Below, piece by piece: positions 1 to 8,300 of a stretch of 11,312 nucleotides of DNA (positions are counted from its first letter, which is position 1; each line of letters starts with the position of its first letter). The notes under the pieces are model-generated. The model did not search any database and was not told the DNA's origin. It saw only the letters and a program-made list of their open reading frames with translations. The position numbers and the translations under genes are program-made. The DNA comes from Candidatus Cloacimonadota bacterium (GTDB lineage Bacteria; Cloacimonadota; Cloacimonadia; Cloacimonadales; Cloacimonadaceae), in NCBI GenBank assembly GCA_028681035.1, contig JAQUJJ010000114.1:1-11312 (forward strand), written 5' to 3'.

Positions 1-1
1 A

Positions 2-85
2 CTGGAAAAGGAGATGGAAGTCTTCGACGGGCAGAATCAGGCAAGCATGATGAAACTGAACATAAACAAGCGGAATAGCCGCTAA
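2..85 (+). CDS. 3' end of an unidentified phage-region gene (partial)
   Basis: An open frame enters from the left edge and stops with TAA at 83-85, giving 27 residues that end in KLNINKRNSR. It is rich in Lys, Asn and Glu. It lies 21 bases before the next gene on the same strand, so it is probably the end of the preceding gene of the phage early operon. In Mu-like phages this would be an early or DNA-transposition gene, but the fragment is too short to name. A weak 5-bp stem (AGCGG/CCGCT, 69-83) runs up to the stop codon. Confidence 0.55.
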   Translation: MEKEMEVFDGQNQASMMKLNINKRNSR

Positions 86-106
86 ACAGAAGAGAGGAGA
101 CGTTCT

Positions 107-481
107 ATGCTACGCGAAGAGCGGGAAAGACAACTGCGGCAAGATATTCACTCGCTGCGGGTTACCAAGTTCGGCTGGACAGTCGAACAATTGAAGGGTC
201 TGCTGGTGCATATGGGACTGGGCGATTCGCTCCGGGCCTTGGACGAGCTGGCACTGACTGAGTTGAAACTTGTCTTAATGCTGACCCGGAAAGTAGGGCG
301 GCCTGATGAATATACCTATGACAAACAGGGGATGTACATGCATACCCTGATGAAGAGAGCCCGGTGGAGCATCTATGATATTCGCACTTTTATGATTACC
401 CACTACAAGAAAAGCCACTGGAACCTGCTTAACAAGAAGGAGCGCAGAGCGGTGATCGCCATGCTCCAGAGCTACATTTAG
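107..481 (+). CDS. GemA/gp16-like (DUF1018-type) Mu-like phage protein
   Basis: This is a 124-residue, basic, all-helical protein without a signal peptide. A strong ribosome binding site (GAGAGGAGA) sits just upstream of the ATG. It has two similar helical halves. Residues 24-62 start with WTVEQLK and contain SLRALDELALTE. Residues 87-124 start with WSIYDIR and end in a KKERRAVIAML helix. This two-part layout, with Leu/Glu-rich 'L..L...E...V...L' segments, matches my memory of the GemA/Mu gp16 (DUF1018) family. Members are regulatory proteins of the Mu early region; GemA has been linked to effects on host gene expression and DNA supercoiling. The DUF3164 gene directly downstream supports a Mu-like early region. 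The family call is by pattern, so the exact function remains open. Confidence 0.62.
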   Translation: MLREERERQLRQDIHSLRVTKFGWTVEQLKGLLVHMGLGDSLRALDELALTELKLVLMLTRKVGRPDEYTYDKQGMYMHTLMKRARWSIYDIRTFMITHYKKSHWNLLNKKERRAVIAMLQSYI

Positions 482-521
482 AAGAATGAAAAACTGCCAA
501 AGATAAATAAGGAGACATCTA

Positions 522-1142
522 ATGGACACACCCAAGACCCCCAAAACTAAGAAACCAGCACCCACCAGAGTTGACGCAAATGGTCAGAGCATACCTCTCT
601 CGATCATCAGGCCGGAAATCCTCAAGCAGGATGCCATCGTGACCAAGACCATCACCCGTGCGATCAAACTACACGATCGCATGGTAGCCGATAAAAACCA
701 GTTCTTTGCAGACGTAGAACTCTATCTACAGCAGGTAGCAGAGAAGAATGGACTCGACTGGAAGGGCAATGCAGTCCTCAACAGCTTTGACGGCAGATAC
801 CGGGTTGAGATCAGGTACAAAGAACGTATCCAGTTTGGCATCGAACTCCAGCTTGCCAAACAGAAGATCGATGAGTGTTTGAAAGCCTGGTCTGCCGACT
901 CCAATGTAAACCTGAGAGCCATCATCGGAGAAGCTTTCCAAGTCGACAAAAAAGGCGAGATTGCCAAGTACCGTATCCTGCGTCTGCGTAGATACAACAT
1001 CAAGGATCAAACCTGGAAGGAAGCAATGGAGCTTATCGATCAGGCAATCCAGGTAGTAGCCACCAAGCAATACATCAACTTCTATGAGAAAGACGAGTCC
1101 GGCCAGTTCCGCCAAATCGTCCTTAACTTCCCTGCTCTGTGA
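522..1142 (+). CDS. DUF3164 family phage protein
   Basis: This 206-residue protein matches the DUF3164 family well. A short basic, Pro/Lys-rich N-terminus (1-20) leads into helical regions. The conserved core follows: NSFDGRYRVEI at about 87-97, an IDECLKAWS helix near 116-124, AFQVDKKGEI near 138-147, RILRLRRYNI near 151-160, and a C-terminal QVVATKQYINFYEKDESG stretch. DUF3164 proteins are typical of the early region of Mu-like prophages, usually near the gam and gp16 genes. Their biochemical role is unknown. AAGGAG lies 7 bases before the ATG. The gene begins 40 bases after the GemA-like gene and is probably in the same transcript. The length is normal for the family and no damage is visible. 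Confidence 0.85.
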   Translation: MDTPKTPKTKKPAPTRVDANGQSIPLSIIRPEILKQDAIVTKTITRAIKLHDRMVADKNQFFADVELYLQQVAEKNGLDWKGNAVLNSFDGRYRVEIRYKERIQFGIELQLAKQKIDECLKAWSADSNVNLRAIIGEAFQVDKKGEIAKYRILRLRRYNIKDQTWKEAMELIDQAIQVVATKQYINFYEKDESGQFRQIVLNFPAL

Positions 1143-1197
1143 GAAACAGTGGCAGCGTTATGCAAATCAATTTGATAAAAGCACAGGAGAATGAATA

Positions 1198-1449
1198 ATG
1201 GCACCTATGAATACTAATACCGCAGAGGAGTTGATACCGATGAGTATCTTCAAGAATGAACGCAACTACAGAACGGACGAGATAGCTGATATCCTCCGGG
1301 TCGACCGTTCCAGTGTTTACCGCTGGATACGGGACATCGCCAATCCTCTGCCTGCCTTCCGAACTAAGGAAAACGGGCAACTTCGTTGTTCCGGCAAAGA
1401 CTTGAATGCTTATCTCGACAGACACAAGGTACGTCCTGAATATGAGTAA
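1198..1449 (+). CDS. Small excisionase/MerR-type helix-turn-helix protein
   Basis: This is an 83-residue DNA-binding protein. Residues 23-45 (YRTDEIADILRVDRSSVYRW) form a classic helix-turn-helix. A wing-like segment with PAFRTKENGQLRC (52-64) and a KDLNAYLDRH helix follow. This is the layout of the excisionase-family/HTH_17 domain. Two starts are possible. ATG 1198 has AGGAGA about 7 bases upstream. ATG 1240 has GAGGAG about 9 bases upstream and would give 69 residues that still contain the whole HTH. The stop overlaps the next gene by 8 bases, so translation is probably coupled. Lying between early (DUF3164) and packaging genes, it could be a regulator, an excisionase-like factor or part of the terminase DNA-recognition apparatus. 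The sequence does not decide between these. Confidence 0.75.
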   Translation: MAPMNTNTAEELIPMSIFKNERNYRTDEIADILRVDRSSVYRWIRDIANPLPAFRTKENGQLRCSGKDLNAYLDRHKVRPEYE

Positions 1450-1891
1450 TAGTAGAGAGTTCCGCATCAAGCGGGACAACTGCAAAGAAGCCTATCTGAA
1501 CGGCAAGACCGATCCACTGGAGCTGGCGGTGATCTTCGGAGTCTCCGATATCACTGTCCGCAAGTGGGTTAAGTCCGGCAAGTGGGATGAGTTGTTCAAA
1601 GAAGAACATCAATTAGACCACGAGATCGCCATAGCCCGTAAGAAGGCACTGATTCAGGCACTCAGAGAATACGCCAAGAATCCCGCTGATACTGCCATCC
1701 AGAGCTTGGTTAGCATGATGAAGCAAGATCAAAAGGACAGACAGCCTTCCAAGGAACTGAATGATTATATTGTTCGCTTCTTGGATCAGGTGACCGACTT
1801 CATGATCGAGAAAGGGCATGAGACCATTCTCAAGCAGTTCCAGAGTATCTTGCACGATTTGGCAGATTACCTAAGAGTTAGAAATGGATAA
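1442..1891 (+). CDS. Putative terminase small subunit (HTH plus helical protein)
   Basis: This 149-residue protein starts at ATG 1442, overlapping the previous stop by 8 bases. An upstream ATG at 1406 would overlap much more and looks less likely. Residues 25-43 (LELAVIFGVSDITVRKWVKSG) are a helix-turn-helix, followed by KWDELFKEE, which is typical of phage small terminase N-termini. Residues 55-145 are predicted helical and charged and are suitable for oligomerisation. Small terminase subunits bind the packaging site and deliver DNA to the large subunit. The position, just before the large terminase gene and separated only by a short structured region, is the main support. The sequence is too diverged to assign a named family, and a general HTH regulator is the alternative. 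Confidence 0.6.
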   Translation: MSNSREFRIKRDNCKEAYLNGKTDPLELAVIFGVSDITVRKWVKSGKWDELFKEEHQLDHEIAIARKKALIQALREYAKNPADTAIQSLVSMMKQDQKDRQPSKELNDYIVRFLDQVTDFMIEKGHETILKQFQSILHDLADYLRVRNG

Positions 1892-2057
1892 GAATTTACC
1901 TTCCTCCGACATAAAGACTCCAATACCTAGCCTACCTACCCTCCACACCTACCCAGCCTACAGACTCGCGGAGCCGTTGCCTCCGGCTCCGCACTTTCAT
2001 GGTTACCCTCCAAACCCTCGGGGTCCCCGATTCCCAGCTTGCTGGGGATTGGGGTGA
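1884..2057 (+). CDS. Possible 57-residue proline-rich leader peptide
   Basis: An ATG at 1884 overlaps the stop of the preceding gene (ATGGATAA). The frame stays open until TGA 2055-2057, nine bases before the large terminase ATG. The peptide contains about 15 prolines, spaced along its length (for example PLPPAPHFHGYPPNPRGPR), and has no recognisable domain. An AAGAG lies a few bases upstream as a weak ribosome binding site. The frame spans two strong hairpins (1968-1992 and 2025-2054), so the amino-acid bias may just reflect structured, C-rich DNA. If translated, ribosomes reaching its stop would melt the hairpin covering the terminase ribosome binding site. I cannot tell a real peptide from chance openness. 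Confidence 0.33.
   Translation: MDKNLPSSDIKTPIPSLPTLHTYPAYRLAEPLPPAPHFHGYPPNPRGPRFPACWGLG
1968..1992 (+). other. Perfect 9-bp hairpin in the pre-terminase region
   Basis: GCGGAGCCG (1968-1976) is perfectly complementary to CGGCTCCGC (1984-1992), with a 7-base loop. No T-run follows (ACTTTCAT), so it is not a standard intrinsic terminator. A pyrimidine-rich stretch with repeated CCTA/CCTACC units (about 1926-1960) precedes it. It could be an RNA structure between packaging genes, part of a packaging-site recognition region, or a small palindromic insertion. Confidence 0.6.
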
Positions 2058-2058
2058 G
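2025..2058 (+). promoter_or_regulatory. Strong hairpin covering the large-terminase ribosome binding site
   Basis: CCCCGATTCCCAGC (2025-2038) pairs with GCTGGGGATTGGGG (2041-2054). The stem is 13 bp with two G-T (G-U in RNA) pairs and a 4-base loop. The right arm contains the G-rich half of the ribosome binding site GGGGTGAG (2051-2058), which lies 8 bases before ATG 2067. The stop codon of the proline-rich frame (2055-2057) is inside the same site. A competing small palindrome, TCGGGG-T-CCCCGA (2018-2030), shares the left arm. The layout suggests that translation of the terminase depends on ribosomes arriving from upstream. This is inferred from sequence only. Confidence 0.5.
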
Positions 2059-2066
2059 TCCCGGTT

Positions 2067-3620
2067 ATGTCTAAGAAGTTCATTCAGCGACATAACAAGG
2101 CACTGGCGGAGATCGCTTCAAAAACGATCTCCGTCTTGCCTTTTATAGACGATAATCCGGAAGCCAAGGCTGAGCGGATAAAACGTACAAACGGAGAGGG
2201 ATGGGATGCCTTCTCGTTTTTCTGTCATACCTATTTCCCACATATCTTCCCCCTACCTTTTTGCCCAGCGCACGAGACTATGTTCGATGAGACTGATAAG
2301 GGCTCAGGCATCATCGCCATTACCGGTTTTCGTGGGTTGGGCAAAACGGTTCTGATGGGAGTAGTCTATCCGATCTGGCTAATCATCAGAGGTGAACGTT
2401 ACATTATCCATACTGCGGCAGACTCTGATCTGGCACAGGAGAGGACAGCATTTACCTTGCATGAACTACAGAACAATAAGCGGCTCACAATGGACTATCC
2501 GGAACTGCAGCCTATGGATGCCTTTGATCTGGACTTCTACCTCAAGAATAAAGCCAGGATCAGAGCCAGAAGCATCAAGCAGACACATAGAGGAACCATT
2601 AATCCCAAGACAGCTAAGCGCCCCGGACTGATCGTCTGTGATGATATCGATAAAGAAGAGAACATGGGTAACCAGTCCATCGGCAAGAGACGCATGGAGA
2701 AGATATCTCAAGAGCTTGCCGGGGCTTTGGCACCCGATGGCAGTGGCAGGATCATCTGGCTCGGTAACCTGGTGTATCCCAACTATGCGATCTGCCAATT
2801 TCAGGCACTCATATTAGGCGAACTACGGGCAGATAAACCAGATTTGGATACAACATGCCAGTCGGTACTAAAAACGCACCAGAAAGCGATTTTGCGCTTC
2901 TCTCTCGAAGATCTGCATGGCAAGTCAATCTGGGAAGAGCAGTACCCCACTGCCACTCTGCCCAACCTGCGTGCCAAGTTCGGGAATACCGGATATCAGA
3001 GGGAGATGCTCGGGCAGCCAGTCATTGAGGGTAACATCTTCAAGAACCACTGGTTTACCAAGTACCGCAGTATTCCTGATCCGTCCAAGATCAAGCGAGT
3101 CTGGCTCTATGCTGATCCTGCCTGGGGAGAGAAGGGCTGTTACAAGGCTGTCATCTCTATAGGCTACGATGGCTTCAAGTTCTATGTGCTCCATGTTTGG
3201 ATACGTCAGACTGAGAATACCAAGTTCTTCAGATACTATTATGAGACCTATCAGGAGCTTGATCAAATCTACCGGGTTAAAGCCAGAGCAGCCTGTGAGA
3301 CCACTTACGGTCAGGCACGTATCCTTGCTGACTTCGATAGATGGGCTACCGATAATCATCTGCCACCTATGAGCCATCGCATCAAGCGTATTGATAACAA
3401 AGATAACAAGAACCTCCGCATAGAACGCACTGAGACCATTATCGAAACCGCCAAGATCCTCTTTCCGGAGAATCAAGATACGCCTACTCTGATCAGTCAG
3501 TTCCTTACCTACCCTGATGGCTATATCGATGGCTGTGATGCACTGGCAGGCTGCTTGGAACGGTTCTCCGAATACGATATCGGCAGGAACAGAGTGAAAG
3601 TCCGGAGGTTTAGTTTCTAA
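2067..3620 (+). CDS. Phage terminase large subunit (Mu gp28-like)
   Basis: This 517-residue protein is the motor and nuclease that packages DNA into proheads. The ATPase half has a Walker A loop GFRGLGKT (87-94), a Walker B strand LIVCDDI (188-194) with acidic D192/D193, and a coupling-type motif IIWLGN (229-234). The C-terminal RNase H-like nuclease shows an Asp in LYADPAW (D350), an acidic strand end ACETTYGQ (E411), and a final acidic cluster DGYIDGCDALAG (D488/D491). These give the expected three metal-binding carboxylates. Length and domain order are normal for the family, and both active sites look intact. Its stop (TAA, 3618-3620) overlaps by one base with the next ATG. The ribosome binding site is within a hairpin (see 2025-2058). 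The Mu-type assignment rests on the neighbours and overall style. Confidence 0.9.
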   Translation: MSKKFIQRHNKALAEIASKTISVLPFIDDNPEAKAERIKRTNGEGWDAFSFFCHTYFPHIFPLPFCPAHETMFDETDKGSGIIAITGFRGLGKTVLMGVVYPIWLIIRGERYIIHTAADSDLAQERTAFTLHELQNNKRLTMDYPELQPMDAFDLDFYLKNKARIRARSIKQTHRGTINPKTAKRPGLIVCDDIDKEENMGNQSIGKRRMEKISQELAGALAPDGSGRIIWLGNLVYPNYAICQFQALILGELRADKPDLDTTCQSVLKTHQKAILRFSLEDLHGKSIWEEQYPTATLPNLRAKFGNTGYQREMLGQPVIEGNIFKNHWFTKYRSIPDPSKIKRVWLYADPAWGEKGCYKAVISIGYDGFKFYVLHVWIRQTENTKFFRYYYETYQELDQIYRVKARAACETTYGQARILADFDRWATDNHLPPMSHRIKRIDNKDNKNLRIERTETIIETAKILFPENQDTPTLISQFLTYPDGYIDGCDALAGCLERFSEYDIGRNRVKVRRFSF

Positions 3621-4498
3621 TGAACTACTACGATCAGCTCATGTTAGAGTACTACCGGGTTTTGAATAATACTTGGAAGACCGAGATACGAGATGCATCC
3701 AGACTTGCCATCCAAATGCTGAGCGACATGCCGCGAGCCGAGAAACTCAACAAAGACTCCATAGATCAGCTTATGGGCATCATTAACACCCAGTTGGGAG
3801 ATGACTTCGCAGCACTGGTCAATGAGCCCACCAAAGCGATAATTGACCGCTGTATCCGGCTCGGATTGCGAGATGTCCAACTGCAAGCACCCATCAAGAC
3901 CAGTATCGGTCTCTGGGGCATTGAAGATCAGCATCTTTCCTCCACTATTCAGAAGCAGCAGTTGTTCTGGATCGGGAACCACTTCGAAGCCGATATCCGG
4001 CAGAACTTCGCTGACACCCTCTCCAAAGCCATAGAGCAGGGCTATACCAAAGAGATGCTGGCTGATACTCTCAAACAGCAGTTCGGTGATATCGCAGAGA
4101 AGTCATCCAACTATTGGCAGGGACTGGCAGAGCATACTGCGCTCAGAATACGTGAGTTTGGAAGGTTACAAGGTTACAAGAAAGCCAAAGCCAGATACTA
4201 CAAGCTTGTAGTAATCCTGGATGATCGCACCAGTGATATCTGCCGGGCACTGGCTGCTCAGGACAAGGTCTATCCGCTAAACGATGCAGTGGAAGTGATG
4301 GATAATCTCATGGCTCTGGATACTAAGTCCAACAGCCTCGATGATGCAAGAGACTACATCAAAGCTCTCGCTCCTTGGGTCAAGGACGATCAGATCGAAT
4401 ACGACTCAGAGATGAACCCGGTAGGCGTATCCGGAGCGCATACGCCGTTTCCACCTTATCATTGGAAGTGTAGGACGACAACGGAGATCACCATTTAA
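3620..4498 (+). CDS. Phage head morphogenesis protein (Mu F / SPP1 gp7-like)
   Basis: This 292-residue protein has an N-terminal helical region (1-190) and a C-terminal minor-head domain. The signature is clear: LDDRTSDICRALAAQDKVYPL begins at residue 200, and HTPFPPYHWKCRTTTE (274-289) carries the conserved C208, H281, C284 and R285. This matches the phage Mu protein F-like domain (PF04233 type). Such proteins are minor capsid components needed for head assembly or DNA ejection. GGAGG (3604-3608) lies 11 bases before the ATG, inside the end of the terminase gene, and TAATG couples the two. In Mu the portal gene lies between terminase and F; here it is absent. This is the last phage-direction gene; 58 bases later the opposite-strand block begins. 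Confidence 0.88.
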   Translation: MNYYDQLMLEYYRVLNNTWKTEIRDASRLAIQMLSDMPRAEKLNKDSIDQLMGIINTQLGDDFAALVNEPTKAIIDRCIRLGLRDVQLQAPIKTSIGLWGIEDQHLSSTIQKQQLFWIGNHFEADIRQNFADTLSKAIEQGYTKEMLADTLKQQFGDIAEKSSNYWQGLAEHTALRIREFGRLQGYKKAKARYYKLVVILDDRTSDICRALAAQDKVYPLNDAVEVMDNLMALDTKSNSLDDARDYIKALAPWVKDDQIEYDSEMNPVGVSGAHTPFPPYHWKCRTTTEITI

Positions 4499-4556
4499 TC
4501 CCCCTTGTTGTACCAGTTGCACACAAACACTGATGTAGAATAATACGCTACTGCTA

Positions 4557-5336
4557 TTATCTCATTATCTGAAGGTGCTCTTCGAACGAATGGAACAAAT
4601 CTCCAGATTTTTGCCTTAGTTTACGACCCATTTCTGTGCCAGATATCTTCCTTTGCAAGTAGGCTACCAAATCATGAAATCTTGATTCACTGATATAATC
4701 CCACTTTGACCCGAAGTCTTTGTTGATATTTGAGTATATTACAGCAGGCTTGAACACGCGGCCTTTCCGGTCTCCCTTTGAAGCCAGTTCGTTAAATCTA
4801 TCAATTAAATATTTTATGTAGCCACGCATTTCGTTGTTATTGCTAATCGTGCCAGCAATTGGAACAGAGCCAGTACTGCCTTTCTTTGTATTTTTAATAA
4901 TAATGGTATTGCTTTGTGTCCCAGAACCGGGAGAGAGTACCACGTTGACTTGCTGTGCTTCGATTTTACCTATGTAGCTGTTATACATAATCATTGCTTT
5001 GTTTGCTTCATCAGGAGTTATCTCAAGAACCGTCCTATCCTCAAGCAGTTGTTTGTACTGCTTTAGCACCTCGGCAGTATATTTCTGAACATTCGCATCT
5101 ATGAGTTTGTGATGATTCTTACACATGAGGATGAGGTTTTCATACCCGTCTCTTTCCTCTGGAGACTGGTCTTCATCGTATCTTGGGCCTTTTGGCTTAG
5201 CTGCATTAATGTGGCATATATCTCCCAACACAGTTCCATCATTATCAACTATCGCATTATAGCATTTCGGGTATGCACAGCGGTTCTTTGATCGTGCGAA
5301 AAGAATCTTAACTGCTTTTTGAGTTACCGGACTCAT
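4557..5336 (-). CDS. HNH nuclease with uncharacterised C-terminal domain
   Basis: This 259-residue protein has an N-terminal HNH endonuclease domain (about 15-80). C20 and C25 in RCAYPKC and C72/H75 in MCKNHH look like zinc ligands. H42 in ICHINAA, N67 in ENLIL and H76 fit the HNH active site. A polar beta-type linker rich in Gly, Ser, Asn and Thr (about 128-168) follows. The C-terminal domain (about 170-255) includes YIKYLIDRFNE, AVIYSNINKDFGSKWDYI and RFHDLVAYLQRKI. This domain loosely resembles the ORF6C-type phage regulatory domain. The ATG overlaps the stop of the methyltransferase gene (ATGA), with GGGAG 9 bases upstream (5346-5350), so translation is probably coupled. It likely cuts DNA as part of defence with its partner. 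It has tandem stops (TAA TAG). Confidence 0.82.
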   Translation of the reverse strand: MSPVTQKAVKILFARSKNRCAYPKCYNAIVDNDGTVLGDICHINAAKPKGPRYDEDQSPEERDGYENLILMCKNHHKLIDANVQKYTAEVLKQYKQLLEDRTVLEITPDEANKAMIMYNSYIGKIEAQQVNVVLSPGSGTQSNTIIIKNTKKGSTGSVPIAGTISNNNEMRGYIKYLIDRFNELASKGDRKGRVFKPAVIYSNINKDFGSKWDYISESRFHDLVAYLQRKISGTEMGRKLRQKSGDLFHSFEEHLQIMR

Positions 5337-8300
5337 AAGCTTAAGCTCCCACAGTCCCTTTCCACATCGTCATAAATCTCGTCTATCTTTGCCTGATACT
5401 CAATTGTCTTACCGAGAGCGGTCACTATCCTGCAATAGTAGATGGGATTGTCCATAATTCTGCCTTTGCGGTCTTTGAGGTACTTATGCAGCACTTGGTA
5501 GCCACCGATATGATAACTCCATACTTCCGGACTGATGCCTTCAAAGTACTTGTCCTCATTGATATAGATGCGTCCTTGTGCTTCATCATAAACCACCTGT
5601 TCCACTCTGTTATTATCGCCGTTGCCTTGGTATTTTGCGATGGGAGTATCCAGTTCCTTGCTCTGCATCAGGTGTAAATCTGCTATAGCTTTTCCATAAA
5701 CTGCAATCTGCTGGAAAAGCTGCGTGTCTTTGGTGAAAGGGATGCGGGGAAAGTCTATATTTAGATACTCGGCATAGCGTTCACGGTAGATATTGCTATA
5801 CAGGATGCCGTAGATATAGTAAAATAGGTTCTCTGCTGAGATGCCCTGCTTAGAGAATTCTGCAAGCAGTTCCGGCTTTATATTTGCCTGCGTTTGCTGC
5901 GTAGCAAAGAGATCATTTGAGTCTGGATCAGGATGCAGAAACAAGGGCAAGAGAACTCCTCCACCTCGATAGTACACATTGTTATCTATCATACTTTCAG
6001 ATATAAACGCCAAGTTCCATAAATAATCAGAACCCACCACCTGGCCTTGCCTACCAAGAATTAAGCCCAAGTTGATGCTGGTAAAATGCTGCATGACATC
6101 ATTTCTCGGTCTGCTATGAAACCCTCTGCCTTTACCTGTATAGAACGTATATCTGAGATCAAAAGGGCGGTAGAGTATGGATTTTACATTCTCAGGATTT
6201 AACTCGGACTCCTTTAAATCCTTCTGTGCCAAATCAATATTCCATTCACTCGAGTCTTTACCCAATCCATAAGCTTGCCTTGCCATCTCAATATCGAGTT
6301 TAGCAAACTGATTGACAGTATTAAGCATTTGTTGTCTATCAAATTGAATAGTCAGGTTATCTCGTGCTGTTTTGATCCCTGCGCTATTCAGAGGAAAAAT
6401 ATCGGTCACTTTCTCCCAATCGAGATATTGAGTATTGTCATCTGATAAGGGTTTGAATAGATAAAATGGCTGCTTGGGATTGATTGATGTATATCCAAAG
6501 CTATCAATGCTATTATCATTCAGGCAGTCATATTTAGCAGACCTTAGCCCATACAAATCTCCATGATAGAAGCTCTTTTCTGCACTGCCGTTTTTTATCA
6601 TGATCAGGATGGCAACCCCTGTTCTGATATCAAACACATTCTCGTCTTTAGCACCATCGGGAGCCGTTTCCTTCTTTGTGCTATTGCCATGCAAATCCAA
6701 GACATAGATTTGGTCAAAGGTCTGCATTAAACTTTGTCTCATGCCTTTGAACGTGGCATTATCGATATAGCTGTGGTTAGTTACCATGCCTACGATGCCT
6801 TTCCCTGCCTTATGAATCTTCCACTGGGCGAAGCGGATAAACTTCACATAATCATCTTGCAGCATTTTGGAATTGGCTTCTCCCAAGGGCATTCCATCCA
6901 CTTTGTAATAACTGGCAGCCCCGTCCCAATCCTGCTTGAGCAATTGCTCTGTCCATTCATTGGTATTTTCGCTATTAACACTATAAGGCGGATTTCCCAA
7001 GATCACCAAGACTGGCTCATCCTGTTTTACGATATTGGCAAGCAGGCATTCTTCAGTAATGTCGTGGGTAAAGGGAGTCTCGATTTGGGCAGGCAAATCC
7101 TTTTCCAGGGTGTTCGTTAGATAGAGCTTGAACCGTTCATCATCAGCCATTTGATAGCCAAGTTCATCTAAGAGATAACTGATTTTAAGATGTCCCACCG
7201 TGTAAGGAGCCATCATCAATTCCAGGGCATAGAAATGCGGTAGAATGTGATTCTTTATCATTTGCTTGATGCTGCCGGAGCCGTACTTATCAGTATATTC
7301 CTGCACTGCCAGCTTTATTGCTTCGGCCGGAAAAGTAAGCGTACCTGCAGCCGGATCAAGCAATGTAACCGCACTGTCTGCCAGTCCATCTTTGAGCTTG
7401 AAATGAGATTTGAGGATGCTGTGGATGGATTTGACTATATATCGTACCACTGGCTCAGGTGTATAATATACACCCCGCTTTTCCCGCAGAGCCGGGTCGT
7501 ATTCCGAGAGGAAAGTCTCATAGAAATGAATGATAGGGTCGCTTCCCTTGCCTTCTTTGTAATAGGCGTGCAGGATTTTCTTGATGTCCGTTACGCAGAG
7601 AATTTCAGCAATGTCATCTATCAGCACTTCGAGAGCTTTGGGTGGTTCATCATACGAGATAAACTTAAAGATGCTTTTCAGCACGCCCAGTGTATTGGGG
7701 ATGTATTTGTAAATAAGCTCTCGGTTAAATTCACCTTCGGACTTGGTGCGAGCAGCAAAAATGCCGTAAGTGAGTGTTTGGGCATAGAGGTCAGCAAATT
7801 GTTCATGAGTCAGTTTATTGATCAGCAGACGTTTGAAGGAATCATAGAAGCCCAAGAGGACTTTCTTGCCCTGTCTCTCTTCTTCTGCCAGTTCAATGGC
7901 TATAATCTCATCCCGCAGGAAACGGGTACGCTTGGCTAGCTCCTTGGCAAGTGACTTGGGATTGTCTATAGCAGGCAGTGAAAAGGCAAAGTAACGTTCT
8001 AAAAGGTAACTAAACTGCTCTGTTTGCTCGAGAGGGGGAGTTTTATGCAAAGTAATGGCATTGGATGCCCTGCCAATCATAGCAGAACAAATCATTGTGC
8101 CATGCTGATATAGCCGGAACTCATAGAAATTGGTGAGGATAAGATTGGGAAAGACCTTTAGGTAACGCTTCAACTGCTCTGAGGTTTCGATCTGGTCAAG
8201 ATGAAAGACACTGGGTGCTTTGGCTTCTATATATCCCGTTATATGATTTTTACCATCCCAGACCCGGAAGTCCGGATTACCCGCTTCAGTGGCTTTGGGC

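Noticed and set aside
725..735. Residues GLGKDS in the methyltransferase (about 730-735) as a possible helicase P-loop
   Set aside because: The positions listed here are residue numbers of the 5333-8455 gene. The segment lacks the GxxxxGK(T/S) pattern and any DEAD-box partner, so it is not evidence for a helicase domain.
2925..3476. A 183-codon open frame on the - strand inside the terminase gene
   Set aside because: The opposite strand encodes the nuclease half of the terminase with intact acidic residues. The minus frame has no domain features.
4540..4560. Inverted repeat ATAATA...TATTAT in the gap between the convergent phage and HNH genes
   Set aside because: The stem is only 6 A-T pairs with a 9-base loop and no adjacent T-run. 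It is too weak to call a terminator.
7247..7939. A 230-codon open frame on the + strand inside the methyltransferase gene
   Set aside because: It lies fully opposite a gene with clear catalytic motifs, shows no recognisable domain and has no convincing ribosome binding site. It is a by-product of the codon use of the real gene.
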